Positions 18,193 to 26,836 of a stretch of DNA of 64,000 nucleotides are shown piece by piece (the first letter of the stretch is position 1; each line of letters begins with the position of its first letter). The stretch spans positions 55,585 through 119,584 of the forward strand of contig JAGGRA010000029.1 in the NCBI GenBank assembly GCA_018613035.1, given 5' to 3'. The position numbers and the translations under genes are program-made. Below the pieces are notes generated by a model that saw nothing but the letters and a program-made list of their open reading frames with translations, was not told where the DNA came from and made no database searches. The DNA is from Pseudomonas sp. ISL-84. GTDB taxonomy: Bacteria > Bacillota > Bacilli > Bacillales > Cytobacillaceae.

Positions 18193-18217
18193 ATACCCGG
18201 CATAATATCCCATAAAC
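18193..18217 (-). promoter_or_regulatory. Probable SigB promoter of the general stress gene
   Basis: On the minus strand GTTTAT and GGGTAT are separated by 13 bases. The B. subtilis SigB consensus is GTTTAA, a 12-14 base spacer, GGGTAT, so only one of twelve positions differs. It points into the stress gene starting at 18115, with a leader of roughly 70 bases. Confidence 0.72.
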
Positions 18218-18245
18218 ATGTCCACTTTTCACCTGACAAAATCAT

Positions 18246-18276
18246 AAAAATATCTCCCAATGCGAAATTGGGAGAT
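18246..18276 (-). terminator. Intrinsic terminator downstream of the unknown gene at 18389-18934
   Basis: ATCTCCCAAT and ATTGGGAGAT form a perfect ten-base stem. On the minus strand ATTTTTATG follows; on the plus strand TGTTTTTG follows, so it may work both ways. Confidence 0.82.
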
Positions 18277-18388
18277 TGTTTTTGAGCATACCTTTTATAA
18301 GAGTAAATTAGGCTAAAACACATAAAGAGGCGCCACTGCGGCTTTTTGTTCTCCTTCCTGTATTTTTGCAGGAATTTAATGACCTATC

Positions 18389-18934
18389 CTAACACCAGCA
18401 ATCCTCGCCCTCGCATACTGTGAAATCTTTGTACCGGAACAAAGTAGCCGAGTCTGCCTGTTCCAAGCCTGGTTCACTTGGGTTAAAGATACTTCCCCCC
18501 ACAACGGAGATTTCGAGGAGTCCGCAAACCGGTTCACCTGTGCGGTCACTAATCTTAAAGTCACCTTTTGCAGAAATACGATAAACAGCATTTCTCTCAT
18601 CTTTTCCCAAAAGGCAGGCTTCCGGAATATCTCTTTCAATTCTTGTGCATGTATGTGGCTTTAGCTCAAATGTGCCAAGATTGTAATCCTTTTCAGGTAT
18701 GTTCTTAAATACCCTTAGACCATCCTGTTGGATCATGGGTGCCTGCGGCTGGAGACAGACTCCCAGTTTCACTGACGCACGTAATCTTTTAGACGTTGGG
18801 TTTTTTAAAATAATGATGATCCTGTCATTATCCCTTCCAACCTGATACTCACAATCTGTTTCCAAGGGAATAAGAAACGGACCCGTTGTGATTTCCGGCA
18901 TCTGAAAATCATTATGTTTTTTATTGCTCAGCAT
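18389..18934 (-). CDS. Uncharacterised protein with cysteine-rich C-terminus
   Basis: 181 residues from the ATG at 18934, chosen because AAAGGAG precedes it; the frame is open further upstream without a good site. No signal peptide or membrane segment is seen. The body is beta-rich with short alternating hydrophobic strands (YQVGRDNDRIIIILKNPTS and similar), suggesting a beta-sandwich. It ends in VCEGEDCWC, with three cysteines in the last eight residues. I do not recognise the family. It is divergent from a glycosyltransferase operon 178 bases away, so a surface or spore-layer role is conceivable, but there is no direct evidence. Confidence 0.72.
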   Translation of the reverse strand: MLSNKKHNDFQMPEITTGPFLIPLETDCEYQVGRDNDRIIIILKNPTSKRLRASVKLGVCLQPQAPMIQQDGLRVFKNIPEKDYNLGTFELKPHTCTRIERDIPEACLLGKDERNAVYRISAKGDFKISDRTGEPVCGLLEISVVGGSIFNPSEPGLEQADSATLFRYKDFTVCEGEDCWC

Positions 18935-19112
18935 TTTAAATCGCTCCTTTAACTTTTTGCCGTAAGAGACATACATTAAATTAACAATGGAGAATCTATT
19001 TCGGATAAACATGTCCTTGTTATATTTAATGCTTCATAAGCGCTAAATGAGCAGGCGATATAATAGTCTATTTCATTATTTTTCAGAAAAAAGTTAGGTG
19101 AAAGGAGCATTT

Positions 19113-20231
19113 ATGAGAATCGGAATCAATCTTCTGAACCTTTCGCAGGAGCGGTTTGGGGGAGTCGAGCAATATATATCTAATTTAGTAAGATGTCTGG
19201 CGGAAAGCGAGGAAGAAATAAGGCTATTTTTATTTCTAAGAAATCCCTTTAGAGATCTATTTCCTGATTCCAACGCCAGGATAAAAAAGGTGTTATTTAA
19301 AAGATTAAGAGATGTATCCGACATTCATAAAGCGATCCATGAAAATCAATTGGATGTTTGGTTCTGTCCTTTGCATAAATCCTATCTTTCTAATATCAGG
19401 ATTCCAGTTGTGGCTGTCATCCATGATGTCCTCCATACATCCTATCCCGATTTTGTCTCAGGCGATCTGGAATGGAATAATCAATATTATCAGAAATTCA
19501 CCCCAAACTTTGATGCAATGATTACTGTTTCATCTTTTTCAAAGGAGGCCATTGTCCGGAACCTGGGAATTCCTGAAGAAAAGATACATGTGATTTATGA
19601 AGATGCACCGTCCGTTTTTAGTTCACCGCCTGATCTGAAGACGAAGGAAGCAGTACGTGAAAAATACAGATTACCCGATGCCTATGCATTTTATCCAGCT
19701 AGCTATAACCCTCATAAAAACCATCACAGCCTATTAAATGCCTTCCTTCTTCTAAAGGAAAAATACAATATGCCGCTCTCTGTTGTTCTCACAGGATATT
19801 TTTATAAAGGAAATAAGGTTTATGAGGAAGTACTGCAATTCATTAAGAAAAATAAGCTAGAAGCTTTTGTTAAACTTCTTGGTTATATTCCTGCCAAAGA
19901 GATGCCATACCTTTATTACAATTCAAGCTTTATTGTTTTTCCTTCTCTTTATGAGGGATTTGGCATACCGCTTGTGGAGGCGATGAAAACCGGCACTCCT
20001 ATTGTTTGCTCGGACCGAGGCAGCATCCCGGAGATTACCGGAGGAGCTGCACTCATGTTTAATCCAGAAGATCCTGAGGAAATGGCTTTGCAAATGCTGC
20101 AGGTCCATGATAAGAAGCAGGAACTGATTAAAAAAGGGGCAGAAAGGGCCAAAACCTTTTCATGGAAAAAGAGTGCCCAAGATACCTTAGCCGTCTTCCG
20201 CAGCGTTTTGTCACAGGAGAGGTCCTCATGA
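19113..20231 (+). CDS. GT4-type glycosyltransferase
   Basis: A 372-residue GT-B fold enzyme from the ATG at 19113, with AAAGGAG seven bases upstream. The N-terminal domain starts with MRIGINLLNLSQERFGGVEQ, the acceptor-side glycine loop. The C-terminal nucleotide-sugar domain has SFIVFPSLYEGFGIPLVEAM, containing the E-x7-E motif of retaining GT4 enzymes, then GTPIVCSD. There is no signal peptide, so it acts at the cytoplasmic face on an activated sugar and a lipid or protein acceptor. It is the first of a two-gene operon; its stop overlaps the next start as ATGA. Donor and acceptor are unknown. Confidence 0.93.
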   Translation: MRIGINLLNLSQERFGGVEQYISNLVRCLAESEEEIRLFLFLRNPFRDLFPDSNARIKKVLFKRLRDVSDIHKAIHENQLDVWFCPLHKSYLSNIRIPVVAVIHDVLHTSYPDFVSGDLEWNNQYYQKFTPNFDAMITVSSFSKEAIVRNLGIPEEKIHVIYEDAPSVFSSPPDLKTKEAVREKYRLPDAYAFYPASYNPHKNHHSLLNAFLLLKEKYNMPLSVVLTGYFYKGNKVYEEVLQFIKKNKLEAFVKLLGYIPAKEMPYLYYNSSFIVFPSLYEGFGIPLVEAMKTGTPIVCSDRGSIPEITGGAALMFNPEDPEEMALQMLQVHDKKQELIKKGAERAKTFSWKKSAQDTLAVFRSVLSQERSS

Positions 20232-21400
20232 AGAGAATTCTGGTAGTAAACCATTTTCCTGTCGTAAATCCGCCCATCAGCGGAGGTACCTTGAGATACT
20301 TTCACCTTTATAAAGAGCTTAGCCGTTACTATGACATTACTCTTCTATCCCAAACCAAGGGCAGGAAGGAAGGTCTCTTTCATTACACGCCCTCGTTCAG
20401 GGAATATAAGGTCAGGAAAGACTCATTATTTGATGAGGTCAGAAGGAAACTCCCAAGCAGCATCCCACTTTACGAACTCGGATTGATTGTGAATATGGAG
20501 CTGGCAAAGCATGACACCACGTTTAAAAAACAGTTCGAACGCTTCTATGAAACCAGCGATCTCATTATCCATGAATCCCCTTTTTTGCTGGGGTACGATC
20601 GGTTCCTGGGCATTGATGGCAAACCCAGAATCTACAATAGCCATAATCATGAATACCATTTGGCAAGTCAGCTTTGGAAAGATGAAAATTCAAAAGCCTA
20701 TCTGCCTGATGTTTTTAAGCTGGAACAGAAGCTGGGGGCAGAAGCCGATTTGATTTTTACTACATCCGAAACGGAACGAAATAGCTTTATTAAAGTCTAT
20801 AAAGCTGCGCCAGCTAAAGTAAAGCTGGCTCCTAATGGAATCCATCCAGGTGAATGGCTTCCCCCTGAAAAAAATGCCAATGAAAAACCAGTCGGGCTTT
20901 TCATCGGCTCGGAGTATCCGCCTAATATTGATGCTGCCGGATTTATTGTAAATGAACTTGCCAATAAGTGTCCGAAGCTTGATTTTGTCATTGCCGGGGG
21001 ATGCAGCAATCCCTTTTCAAAGATTAGCAGGGCAAATGTCCAATTGTTGGGCAGAATCCCCCACCAAAGCAAATTAAGACTCATAGCTTCATCGAACTTT
21101 GCGCTTAACCCCATGTTTACAGGGGCTGGCATTAACATAAAAACGCTTGAGTTTCTATCAGCCGGCCTGCCTCTCTTCTCGACCGCTTACGGAATGCGCG
21201 GGTTAAACGCTGTTGCCGAAAAGCATTATATTCCTGCCCAAAAAAATGATTTTGCCGAAAAGCTAAACCAATCTGTTCACAATGAAAAGCGTTTAAGCCA
21301 AATTGCCTTATCGGGTCAGCAATACATTAATAAAAATTATTCGTGGCAGTCGATCGCCAAAAAAATGCAGAATGATATGGCGAAAACCCTTAATTTTTAG
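20228..21400 (+). CDS. Glycosyltransferase, GT4-like
   Basis: 390 residues from the ATG at 20228, four bases inside the previous gene, with GGAGAGG upstream. It begins MKRILVVNHFPVVNPPISGG, a typical GT-B acceptor-domain start, and has GAGINIKTLEFLSAGLPLFS in the C-terminal domain, where the second glutamate of the usual E-x7-E motif is kept as KTLEFL. The 3' end overlaps the convergent glycosyltransferase gene by 11 bases. Coupled translation with the previous gene suggests both work on the same glycan. Confidence 0.9.
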   Translation: MKRILVVNHFPVVNPPISGGTLRYFHLYKELSRYYDITLLSQTKGRKEGLFHYTPSFREYKVRKDSLFDEVRRKLPSSIPLYELGLIVNMELAKHDTTFKKQFERFYETSDLIIHESPFLLGYDRFLGIDGKPRIYNSHNHEYHLASQLWKDENSKAYLPDVFKLEQKLGAEADLIFTTSETERNSFIKVYKAAPAKVKLAPNGIHPGEWLPPEKNANEKPVGLFIGSEYPPNIDAAGFIVNELANKCPKLDFVIAGGCSNPFSKISRANVQLLGRIPHQSKLRLIASSNFALNPMFTGAGINIKTLEFLSAGLPLFSTAYGMRGLNAVAEKHYIPAQKNDFAEKLNQSVHNEKRLSQIALSGQQYINKNYSWQSIAKKMQNDMAKTLNF

Positions 21401-22565
21401 CAAGGGTCTTTTTAATCGCTGCTTTTAATAAGACACCAGCATCATCCCAGGAGCGCGAGAGCATATCGATTCTGCCCTTAGCTCCTTTTTTCTGGCAAAG
21501 ATGCGGATTTTCGAATGCAGTTCTCAATTTCTTTTTTAAATCTCCGATATCCGCTTCTGCCCATAACTGCCCTTCTCCTTCAAATAAGTCCGAATACAAT
21601 TTAGAGATGGCGTTTTCTTTGCCTTTCCCGGGATGACTAAGCTTATAATCTACTAAAAACGAATTTTCTTTGTTCAGAAAATCCATATGCCCTCCCCAGC
21701 TTACTGCCATTGCCGGAGTTCCGCTGGAAAGTGACTCCAAATACGGGAGTCCCACGCCCTCTCCTCTTGAAGGAAGAACAAAAACATCGCCAAGTGTATA
21801 TAAACCCTTTAATTCCTCTTCAGGAAAAACCCCGGTCATGATATAAACAGGGGCTGTGTCTTCGCCAAAACCGTTATTTCTTTTGTATTCAGAAATAGCA
21901 CTTAAAATCCATTTGCGCGAAGCCCCATATGTTTTAATGATCAGCAAGACCTTCTCCTTCTGGCTGAACTCCTCCCAATAGGCTTTTAAAAGGCCTTCAG
22001 GGTTTTTACGGTGCTGAAAATCAAATACAGATAGGAAAACAAACCTGTCTTCCGCTTCCTTAATAGACAGTTTTGGAATGTTAGGATGAAAAGCTTCCGT
22101 ATCTGCTCCATGGGGAATGTGGAACGCGGGAACAGACACACCACTGTCCTGGATGGCCTTGATGTTTGCCGTACTGGGAACACAGACAGCATCAAATAAA
22201 TGAATCATCGGGATCCATTGGCTTGGTATTTTATTTGTTTCCCAAACCGTATTCAGGATCATATGGTCGAAATCTTTCTTCTCCTCTCCCAGTGTGATGT
22301 TGCTAGGAGGAGAATGATAAATGAGTATTTTCGATTTATGAGCTGCATAAGGTTTTTCAATCAGTTGTGCCAGCCGCTCCCTTTTCTTCTGGTCACTGAA
22401 CTTATAAGGAAAGTTCCAGGTGTAGGGCTCTATTTTGATATCTGCGCCTTGCCGGTCCAAGGCCAGTGCATACTCTCTGCTTGCTGTTCCATAACCGGTA
22501 GCATCCAGAACCGGCCCCCTCCAGACAACCTGATAATCGCTCATGATATTCAACTCCAGACACAT
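21390..22565 (-). CDS. GT4-type glycosyltransferase
   Basis: 391 residues. The ATG at 22565 has AGAAGG seven bases upstream; an alternative ATG at 22544 (MSDYQVVWRG) is also plausible. The N-terminus reads VVWRGPVLDATGYGTASREY, a GT-B acceptor loop, and the C-terminal domain has LPSRGEGVGLPYLESLSSGT with the E-x7-E motif. It follows the GT2 gene upstream by only three bases, so they form an operon on the minus strand that converges on the two plus-strand glycosyltransferases. All four probably build one surface or spore glycan (inference from clustering). Confidence 0.91.
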   Translation of the reverse strand: MCLELNIMSDYQVVWRGPVLDATGYGTASREYALALDRQGADIKIEPYTWNFPYKFSDQKKRERLAQLIEKPYAAHKSKILIYHSPPSNITLGEEKKDFDHMILNTVWETNKIPSQWIPMIHLFDAVCVPSTANIKAIQDSGVSVPAFHIPHGADTEAFHPNIPKLSIKEAEDRFVFLSVFDFQHRKNPEGLLKAYWEEFSQKEKVLLIIKTYGASRKWILSAISEYKRNNGFGEDTAPVYIMTGVFPEEELKGLYTLGDVFVLPSRGEGVGLPYLESLSSGTPAMAVSWGGHMDFLNKENSFLVDYKLSHPGKGKENAISKLYSDLFEGEGQLWAEADIGDLKKKLRTAFENPHLCQKKGAKGRIDMLSRSWDDAGVLLKAAIKKTLAKN

Positions 22566-22568
22566 TGA

Positions 22569-23255
22569 TTAACCTTCTGCAAAAGGCCTGAAATCCTCTG
22601 TTTCACATACCATTGAAGACTTTCTTAGCAGAATGTGATTCCCAATATTCCACGTATGATGTCCCGGCTGTGAAAAACGCAAGCAAACGTAATGGTACTT
22701 ATCTCCTGAAAATATCTTACACTGTTTTTTTGCACACTCACTTAGAAAAAAAGTATCTTCGCCAAGGTTTAAGGCTGGAAATCTGGTATGTTCCCAAACC
22801 TCTTTTTTAAAAACAAGAGTAGCTCCCTTTATCCCCTGTTTTACAAAAATATTCTCTTTGCCGGGTTTATGGACAGCCAGCACCTTTTCATTTTCAAAGT
22901 ACATAAAAATGGTTCTTTTTCCGATGATATCAGCCTTGGATCTTTCAAGGGCATGGATTGAATTTACCAGATAAGCTGGGGCATAGTAATCGTCATCATC
23001 AAACTTCGCAATGGTGTTATACCTCGCTTTTCCAATTCCAAGATTGAGGCATTCACCCAGAGTCCTATCTGAGTGGACTTGAAAAATGGAGACATTCTCG
23101 GTTTGTTTAGCCCTTAACCTCCATTTTTCAATGTCAATCTGATCATTGTTTAGTATCACAATCAGTTCCTTTTGAGGACAGATCTGACTTTCATAGTTGC
23201 GAAAAACATTTTCGATAAACTCCTGCCTCATCGAACAGCAAATGATAGAGACCAT
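22569..23255 (-). CDS. GT2 family glycosyltransferase
   Basis: A 228-residue GT-A fold enzyme. MVSIICCSMRQEFIENVFRN opens the Rossmann-like domain, NTIAKFDDDDYYAPAYL holds the DxD metal- and nucleotide-binding aspartates at about 87-90, and LGEDTFFLSEC near residue 173 supplies the likely catalytic acid region. The ribosome binding site AAGGGGG is strong. It has no membrane segments. It is first in a two-gene minus-strand operon with the GT4 gene downstream. Upstream lies only a 31-codon remnant of another protein. Confidence 0.91.
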   Translation of the reverse strand: MVSIICCSMRQEFIENVFRNYESQICPQKELIVILNNDQIDIEKWRLRAKQTENVSIFQVHSDRTLGECLNLGIGKARYNTIAKFDDDDYYAPAYLVNSIHALERSKADIIGKRTIFMYFENEKVLAVHKPGKENIFVKQGIKGATLVFKKEVWEHTRFPALNLGEDTFFLSECAKKQCKIFSGDKYHYVCLRFSQPGHHTWNIGNHILLRKSSMVCETEDFRPFAEG

Positions 23256-23268
23256 GAAAATCCCCCTT

Positions 23269-23361
23269 TTATTTACAGAGCCTCACCGCTTCTTCCCAGG
23301 ATTCTGCAATCACATTCTCCCCAAGCTGCTCGGTCAGTGAACCCCAATTCCCTATATCCCC
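23269..23361 (-). pseudogene. Possible C-terminal remnant of a glycosyltransferase
   Basis: A 30-codon open stretch ends GSLTEQLGENVIAESWEEA followed by VRLCK and a stop, just before the GT2 gene. It has no usable start and is preceded by stops. The sequence reads like the C-terminal helix of a glycosyltransferase of the kind that clusters here. It is probably what remains of a deleted gene; too short to be certain. Confidence 0.4.
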
Positions 23362-23451
23362 TTATTAAGAGAACCCCCTTTTTGATATTGTATGAGTTAT
23401 AAGGGTTTCCGATATAGTCATTAGGCCAGTGAGGTGGATATCAGGAGCACG

Positions 23452-23479
23452 AAAAAAGCACCCCTTTTAAAAGGAGTGC
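23452..23479 (-). terminator. Intrinsic terminator of minJ
   Basis: GCACTCCTTTT and AAAAGGGGTGC (minus strand) form an eleven-base stem with essentially no loop beyond the AT core, followed by TTTTTTC. Confidence 0.85.
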
Positions 23480-23497
23480 CTAAGAATCGTATCATAA

Positions 23498-24700
23498 TCA
23501 AACCGCTTCACTATCCCACTTCTTCTCATCCTGCACGAGCAGCAGCCCCAGCTCGTGGTGGTCACCTTCGTAAAGAGCACGCTGGACGAAGCGAATCTGG
23601 CCATTTGCATCAATCACTTCAAGCTTGCAGTGCGCCCCGTTCTTTTGCAAAGCTTCATAAAATCCTTTTTCATCATGAATCTTCACGCCGTTTACTTTCG
23701 TGACAACTTCACCAACCTGAAGGGCCATTTTATCTGCTGGCGATTCCGGCACGACCCCAAGAACCATAATACCCTGATTACGCTTGGAAAAATAAAATGG
23801 GGCATGGTCCTCTGACATACGCTGGCGAAGGGATATAAATTCTCTTCCGATAATCGCAAGCGCTACAACCCCTACAGCTGCAAGCGGATACCAGTAACCG
23901 GCCGCTGACAGCAGCAAAAGCAGCGAGCCAAACGCAATGATCCTTTGGCCAAGAAGCTTGACTGCTTCCTTAGGAAGTGTTCCCTGGACCCGCTGATAGA
24001 AGCCGATCGCGAACGGCACCAGGATTAGCGAATAGGAATTACCGCCCATCTCGAAAACCGGCCACCACTCGAACGGCATTTGGAGGGCTTGTCCTGGAAT
24101 GAGCAGAAAAACGGGCACCATCCAAAGCCTTTTTGCCTCATGGATGCCGATTGTTTGCCCGCGCTTGCTTTTTACAAGTTTAGGAGATGTGTCCTTCCGT
24201 CCATTTTTAGAGATAAGGAAGCCCTCCACTATTACGAGCATGGCAAGCAGCACTGCGATGGCTGGAAAGATCGAATCCTCTGCAGATATCACTGATTTTG
24301 CGAAAGACGGCAATGGCCATTGCTGCTCAACCGCAAACATCGTCACAAAAAAGGCGAACCCCAGCGTATAAACCGGCGCCATCCATCTTACTTGTGTCGT
24401 GAAGCTCCACAGGAATGTAAGGGCAGCAGTAAAGACAACTGTTTCCATTGGGATAACGAGTCCAGCTCCAACCACAACGATGGATACCGCCATACCGGCC
24501 AGCAGACCAAGCGGGATGAGCTGCCTCAGTTCATAATAGGCATTCTCCGCACGGACCGAAAAGTCTTTACGCTCACGCTTTACACGGGAAACACCCAGGT
24601 ATGCGGCCACAAAAATGAGAAAATAAAATACAGGATTTAATAACAGCTTACCCGTCCCTTTCAAAAACTCAAAAATCCACTCCTCAACCAAACTTGCCAC
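23498..24700 (-). CDS. minJ: MinJ, PDZ-containing cell-division topology protein
   Basis: A 400-residue membrane protein with about seven or eight hydrophobic segments in the first 280 residues and a C-terminal PDZ domain (about 295-395; NQGIMVLGVVPESPADKMAL, then QVGEVVTKVNGVKI). This is the architecture of B. subtilis MinJ, which links DivIVA to MinD and so keeps Min activity at poles and new septa. The start is GTG at 24700 with AGAGG close upstream. Its place directly downstream of ctpB agrees with the B. subtilis order. A separate terminator after ctpB suggests it can be transcribed on its own. Confidence 0.92.
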   Translation of the reverse strand: MASLVEEWIFEFLKGTGKLLLNPVFYFLIFVAAYLGVSRVKRERKDFSVRAENAYYELRQLIPLGLLAGMAVSIVVVGAGLVIPMETVVFTAALTFLWSFTTQVRWMAPVYTLGFAFFVTMFAVEQQWPLPSFAKSVISAEDSIFPAIAVLLAMLVIVEGFLISKNGRKDTSPKLVKSKRGQTIGIHEAKRLWMVPVFLLIPGQALQMPFEWWPVFEMGGNSYSLILVPFAIGFYQRVQGTLPKEAVKLLGQRIIAFGSLLLLLSAAGYWYPLAAVGVVALAIIGREFISLRQRMSEDHAPFYFSKRNQGIMVLGVVPESPADKMALQVGEVVTKVNGVKIHDEKGFYEALQKNGAHCKLEVIDANGQIRFVQRALYEGDHHELGLLLVQDEKKWDSEAV

Positions 24701-24804
24701 CAGCCTCTATAAAGAATTTCACAAGAAATTATGTATCTGCCAGAAAGATCTATTACTCTATATTCTACCAAACCCCCCACTCAAAACCTATCACAAACTC
24801 ACCC

Positions 24805-24840
24805 AAAAACAAAAATAGCAGAAGGAAAAATCCTCCTGCT
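24805..24840 (-). terminator. Intrinsic terminator of ctpB
   Basis: AGCAGGAGGA and TCCTTCTGCT (minus strand) pair over ten bases with one wobble, followed by ATTTTTGTTTTT. Confidence 0.87.
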
Positions 24841-24848
24841 TGAAAATG

Positions 24849-24922
24849 GGTACCAGGTACCTATGCAATTCCTAAAAAATTATGATGGAGATTCGACAAA
24901 ATTCGGGTGGTACCTGGTACCT
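24849..24922. repeat. Inverted pair of GGTACC double motifs
   Basis: GGTACCAGGTACC at 24849-24861 and its exact complement GGTACCTGGTACC at 24909-24921 flank 47 bases between the ctpB stop codon and its terminator. Each half is itself nearly palindromic. Confidence 0.8.
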
Positions 24923-24923
24923 C

Positions 24924-26375
24924 CTATTGCGCGATGTACCTCAGGGCTGTTTGCAGCTGGAGGTCGTTTTGTTCTTTTTTCATTTCTTCGATGGCTGTTT
25001 GTTCGAGAGCAGATGCTGTTTCTTTGTCGATTTGGCCGGTTGGTTCCAGTTCTTTTTGCTGTTGGAAGGCTTTGACGGCAATGGCTGTGGATTCACTGTA
25101 ATAGCCATCTTTGCGGCCCGGTTCGTATCCCAGCCCCTCCAGGATTTCTTGCGCGTTTTTCACCATTTCGTTGTTCATATCTACCACTAAAGGCTTTTCC
25201 ACCTGCAGAGGGTGTGTGTGATAGATGTCAGGCTGTTTGACCTCCAGAGTTGGTTTAATGCCTTCTTTATGGATCCAATTTCCATCCGGTGTCAGCCATT
25301 TAAATAATGTAAGCTTTATATTGCTTCCATCGCCCATTGCCACAGGCTGCTGGACGGTTCCTTTTCCAAAGGTATTTTCCCCGATTAAGGTATATCCTTG
25401 AGCTTCCTTCAAAGCACCGGCAAGAATTTCCGATGCTGATGCACTGCCTTTGTCGACTAATACAGCAATTGGATAGTCTTTAGCCTTTTCCAGCGTAGAG
25501 AAATATCTCAGCTTCTCTCCGTTTCGTTTTTCAATCTGCAGATAAGGTTTTTCGGACGTCACGAGTTCCTTGAGGATTTCCTGCACAGAGGAGAGCAGGC
25601 CGCCCGGATTTCCACGTACATCAATGACAAGCCCCTCAATCCCATCCTTCTCCATTTCCTTCAACTGCTTCGCAAACTCCTTAGAGGTGTCTTCTGAAAA
25701 AGAGGTGATTTCCGTGTAGCCAACCTTTTTGCCACCCTGGTTTTTAACGTCTGAAAATACCGTGATTTGCGGTATCTTGTCCCTTTTGACCTCGACAGTT
25801 AATGGCTCCCTTAACCCTTGCCGGGCAATTTCGAGCTTTACTTTCGTTCCTTTTTCCCCTCGGATTTTCATCGTAGCTTTATATAAGTCCAATCCCTCAA
25901 TACTTTCTCCGTCCACTTTCAAAATTTCATCTTTGGGCTTTAAACCGGCTTTTTCAGCAGGCGAGTCTTTGAAAGGAGAAACAATGATGATTTTTCCCTC
26001 CACCATGCTAACTTCCGCCCCAATACCTTCAAAGGAGGATTCAAGCGTATCGCTAAATTGCTTCGCCGTTTCTTCATTCATATAAACCGAATAAGGATCC
26101 TTTAGTGTTGCGAGCATTCCTTGAATGGCACCCTCTACAAGCTGCTTCTCTTCCACCTTTTCTACATAGCTTTTTAAAATCAGCTGGTAGGCCGTCTCTA
26201 CCTTCTCTATTTTCTCTTCATCTATCGGAGTATTATTTTCAGCTGAATCTATTAACTGGTTTTCGGCTCCTGCATTTGGGTTTTCCTTTGTCAGCCACTG
26301 CATGCCCGCATATGTACCGCCCGCTCCTGTCAGCAATGAACTTGTCATTAGCAGGACTATCCATTTTCTGCTCAT
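24924..26375 (-). CDS. ctpB: CtpB-type S41 carboxy-terminal processing protease
   Basis: About 483 residues from the ATG at 26375, where AAAGGAAG is best placed; in-frame ATGs at 26381 and 26399 are alternatives. A single N-terminal membrane anchor (WIVLLMTSSLLTGAGG) exports the rest. It has a PDZ domain (about 110-190), the S41 protease core with Ser313 in DKGSASASE, Lys338 in FGKGTVQ and Gln342, spaced as in B. subtilis CtpB, and a C-terminal peptidoglycan-binding helix bundle (about 410-465). CtpB is secreted into the space around the forespore and cleaves SpoIVFA to release SigK activation. The position between an M23 hydrolase and minJ is conserved in bacilli. Confidence 0.94.
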   Translation of the reverse strand: MSRKWIVLLMTSSLLTGAGGTYAGMQWLTKENPNAGAENQLIDSAENNTPIDEEKIEKVETAYQLILKSYVEKVEEKQLVEGAIQGMLATLKDPYSVYMNEETAKQFSDTLESSFEGIGAEVSMVEGKIIIVSPFKDSPAEKAGLKPKDEILKVDGESIEGLDLYKATMKIRGEKGTKVKLEIARQGLREPLTVEVKRDKIPQITVFSDVKNQGGKKVGYTEITSFSEDTSKEFAKQLKEMEKDGIEGLVIDVRGNPGGLLSSVQEILKELVTSEKPYLQIEKRNGEKLRYFSTLEKAKDYPIAVLVDKGSASASEILAGALKEAQGYTLIGENTFGKGTVQQPVAMGDGSNIKLTLFKWLTPDGNWIHKEGIKPTLEVKQPDIYHTHPLQVEKPLVVDMNNEMVKNAQEILEGLGYEPGRKDGYYSESTAIAVKAFQQQKELEPTGQIDKETASALEQTAIEEMKKEQNDLQLQTALRYIAQ

Positions 26376-26530
26376 CTCCATCTTCCTTTCCGGCTGCATT
26401 TTGTATATATTTTGAGCCTCAGAGAATTATTTCTTCTGTTCTTCATGCAAATTTTCTTATATATGAAAAGAAGATCTGCATCTTTCGAACTCATGACAGC
26501 TTCTTTTCATGGATTTTATAAAAATATTCA

Positions 26531-26628
26531 TTTTATGCACCACTTTTGCACCTTTCTGCTTCACTTTTTGTTTTTATGCATCACTTACAATCGAATATGC
26601 GCCACTTTTTCATTTTATGCGTTACTCC
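26531..26628. repeat. Array of five degenerate ~20-nt units (TTTTATGCRYCACTT type)
   Basis: Five units related to TTTTATGCACCACTT recur at intervals of about 19-24 bases, e.g. TTTTATGCATCACTT, ATATGCGCCACTT and TTTTATGCGTTACTC. They fill part of the 460-base gap between ctpB and the catalase gene. The remainder of that gap shows no gene I can support. Confidence 0.75.
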
Positions 26629-26836
26629 TTGATCTCAAGGCAATCGTGCAGGCAGAACACTGGTCAGCTTCCAACGAAAAAACACCCTGCAAAGGAAAGC
26701 GGGATGTCTTTGCTCATTCCATCCTATGTTGGGATTGGACGAGTTATGATTTCTTTTAACAGTTTAGTAAAAGCACTTTATTTCCAGAAACGAATAATAT
26801 GGGTTGGATGAAAAATAAAGAGAGGGATGTGTGCCA

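Noticed and set aside
26412..26811. Two overlapping plus-strand open frames before the catalase gene
   Set aside because: They run through AT-rich DNA and the degenerate repeat array, lack ribosome binding sites and give Phe/His/Leu-rich products unlike known proteins.
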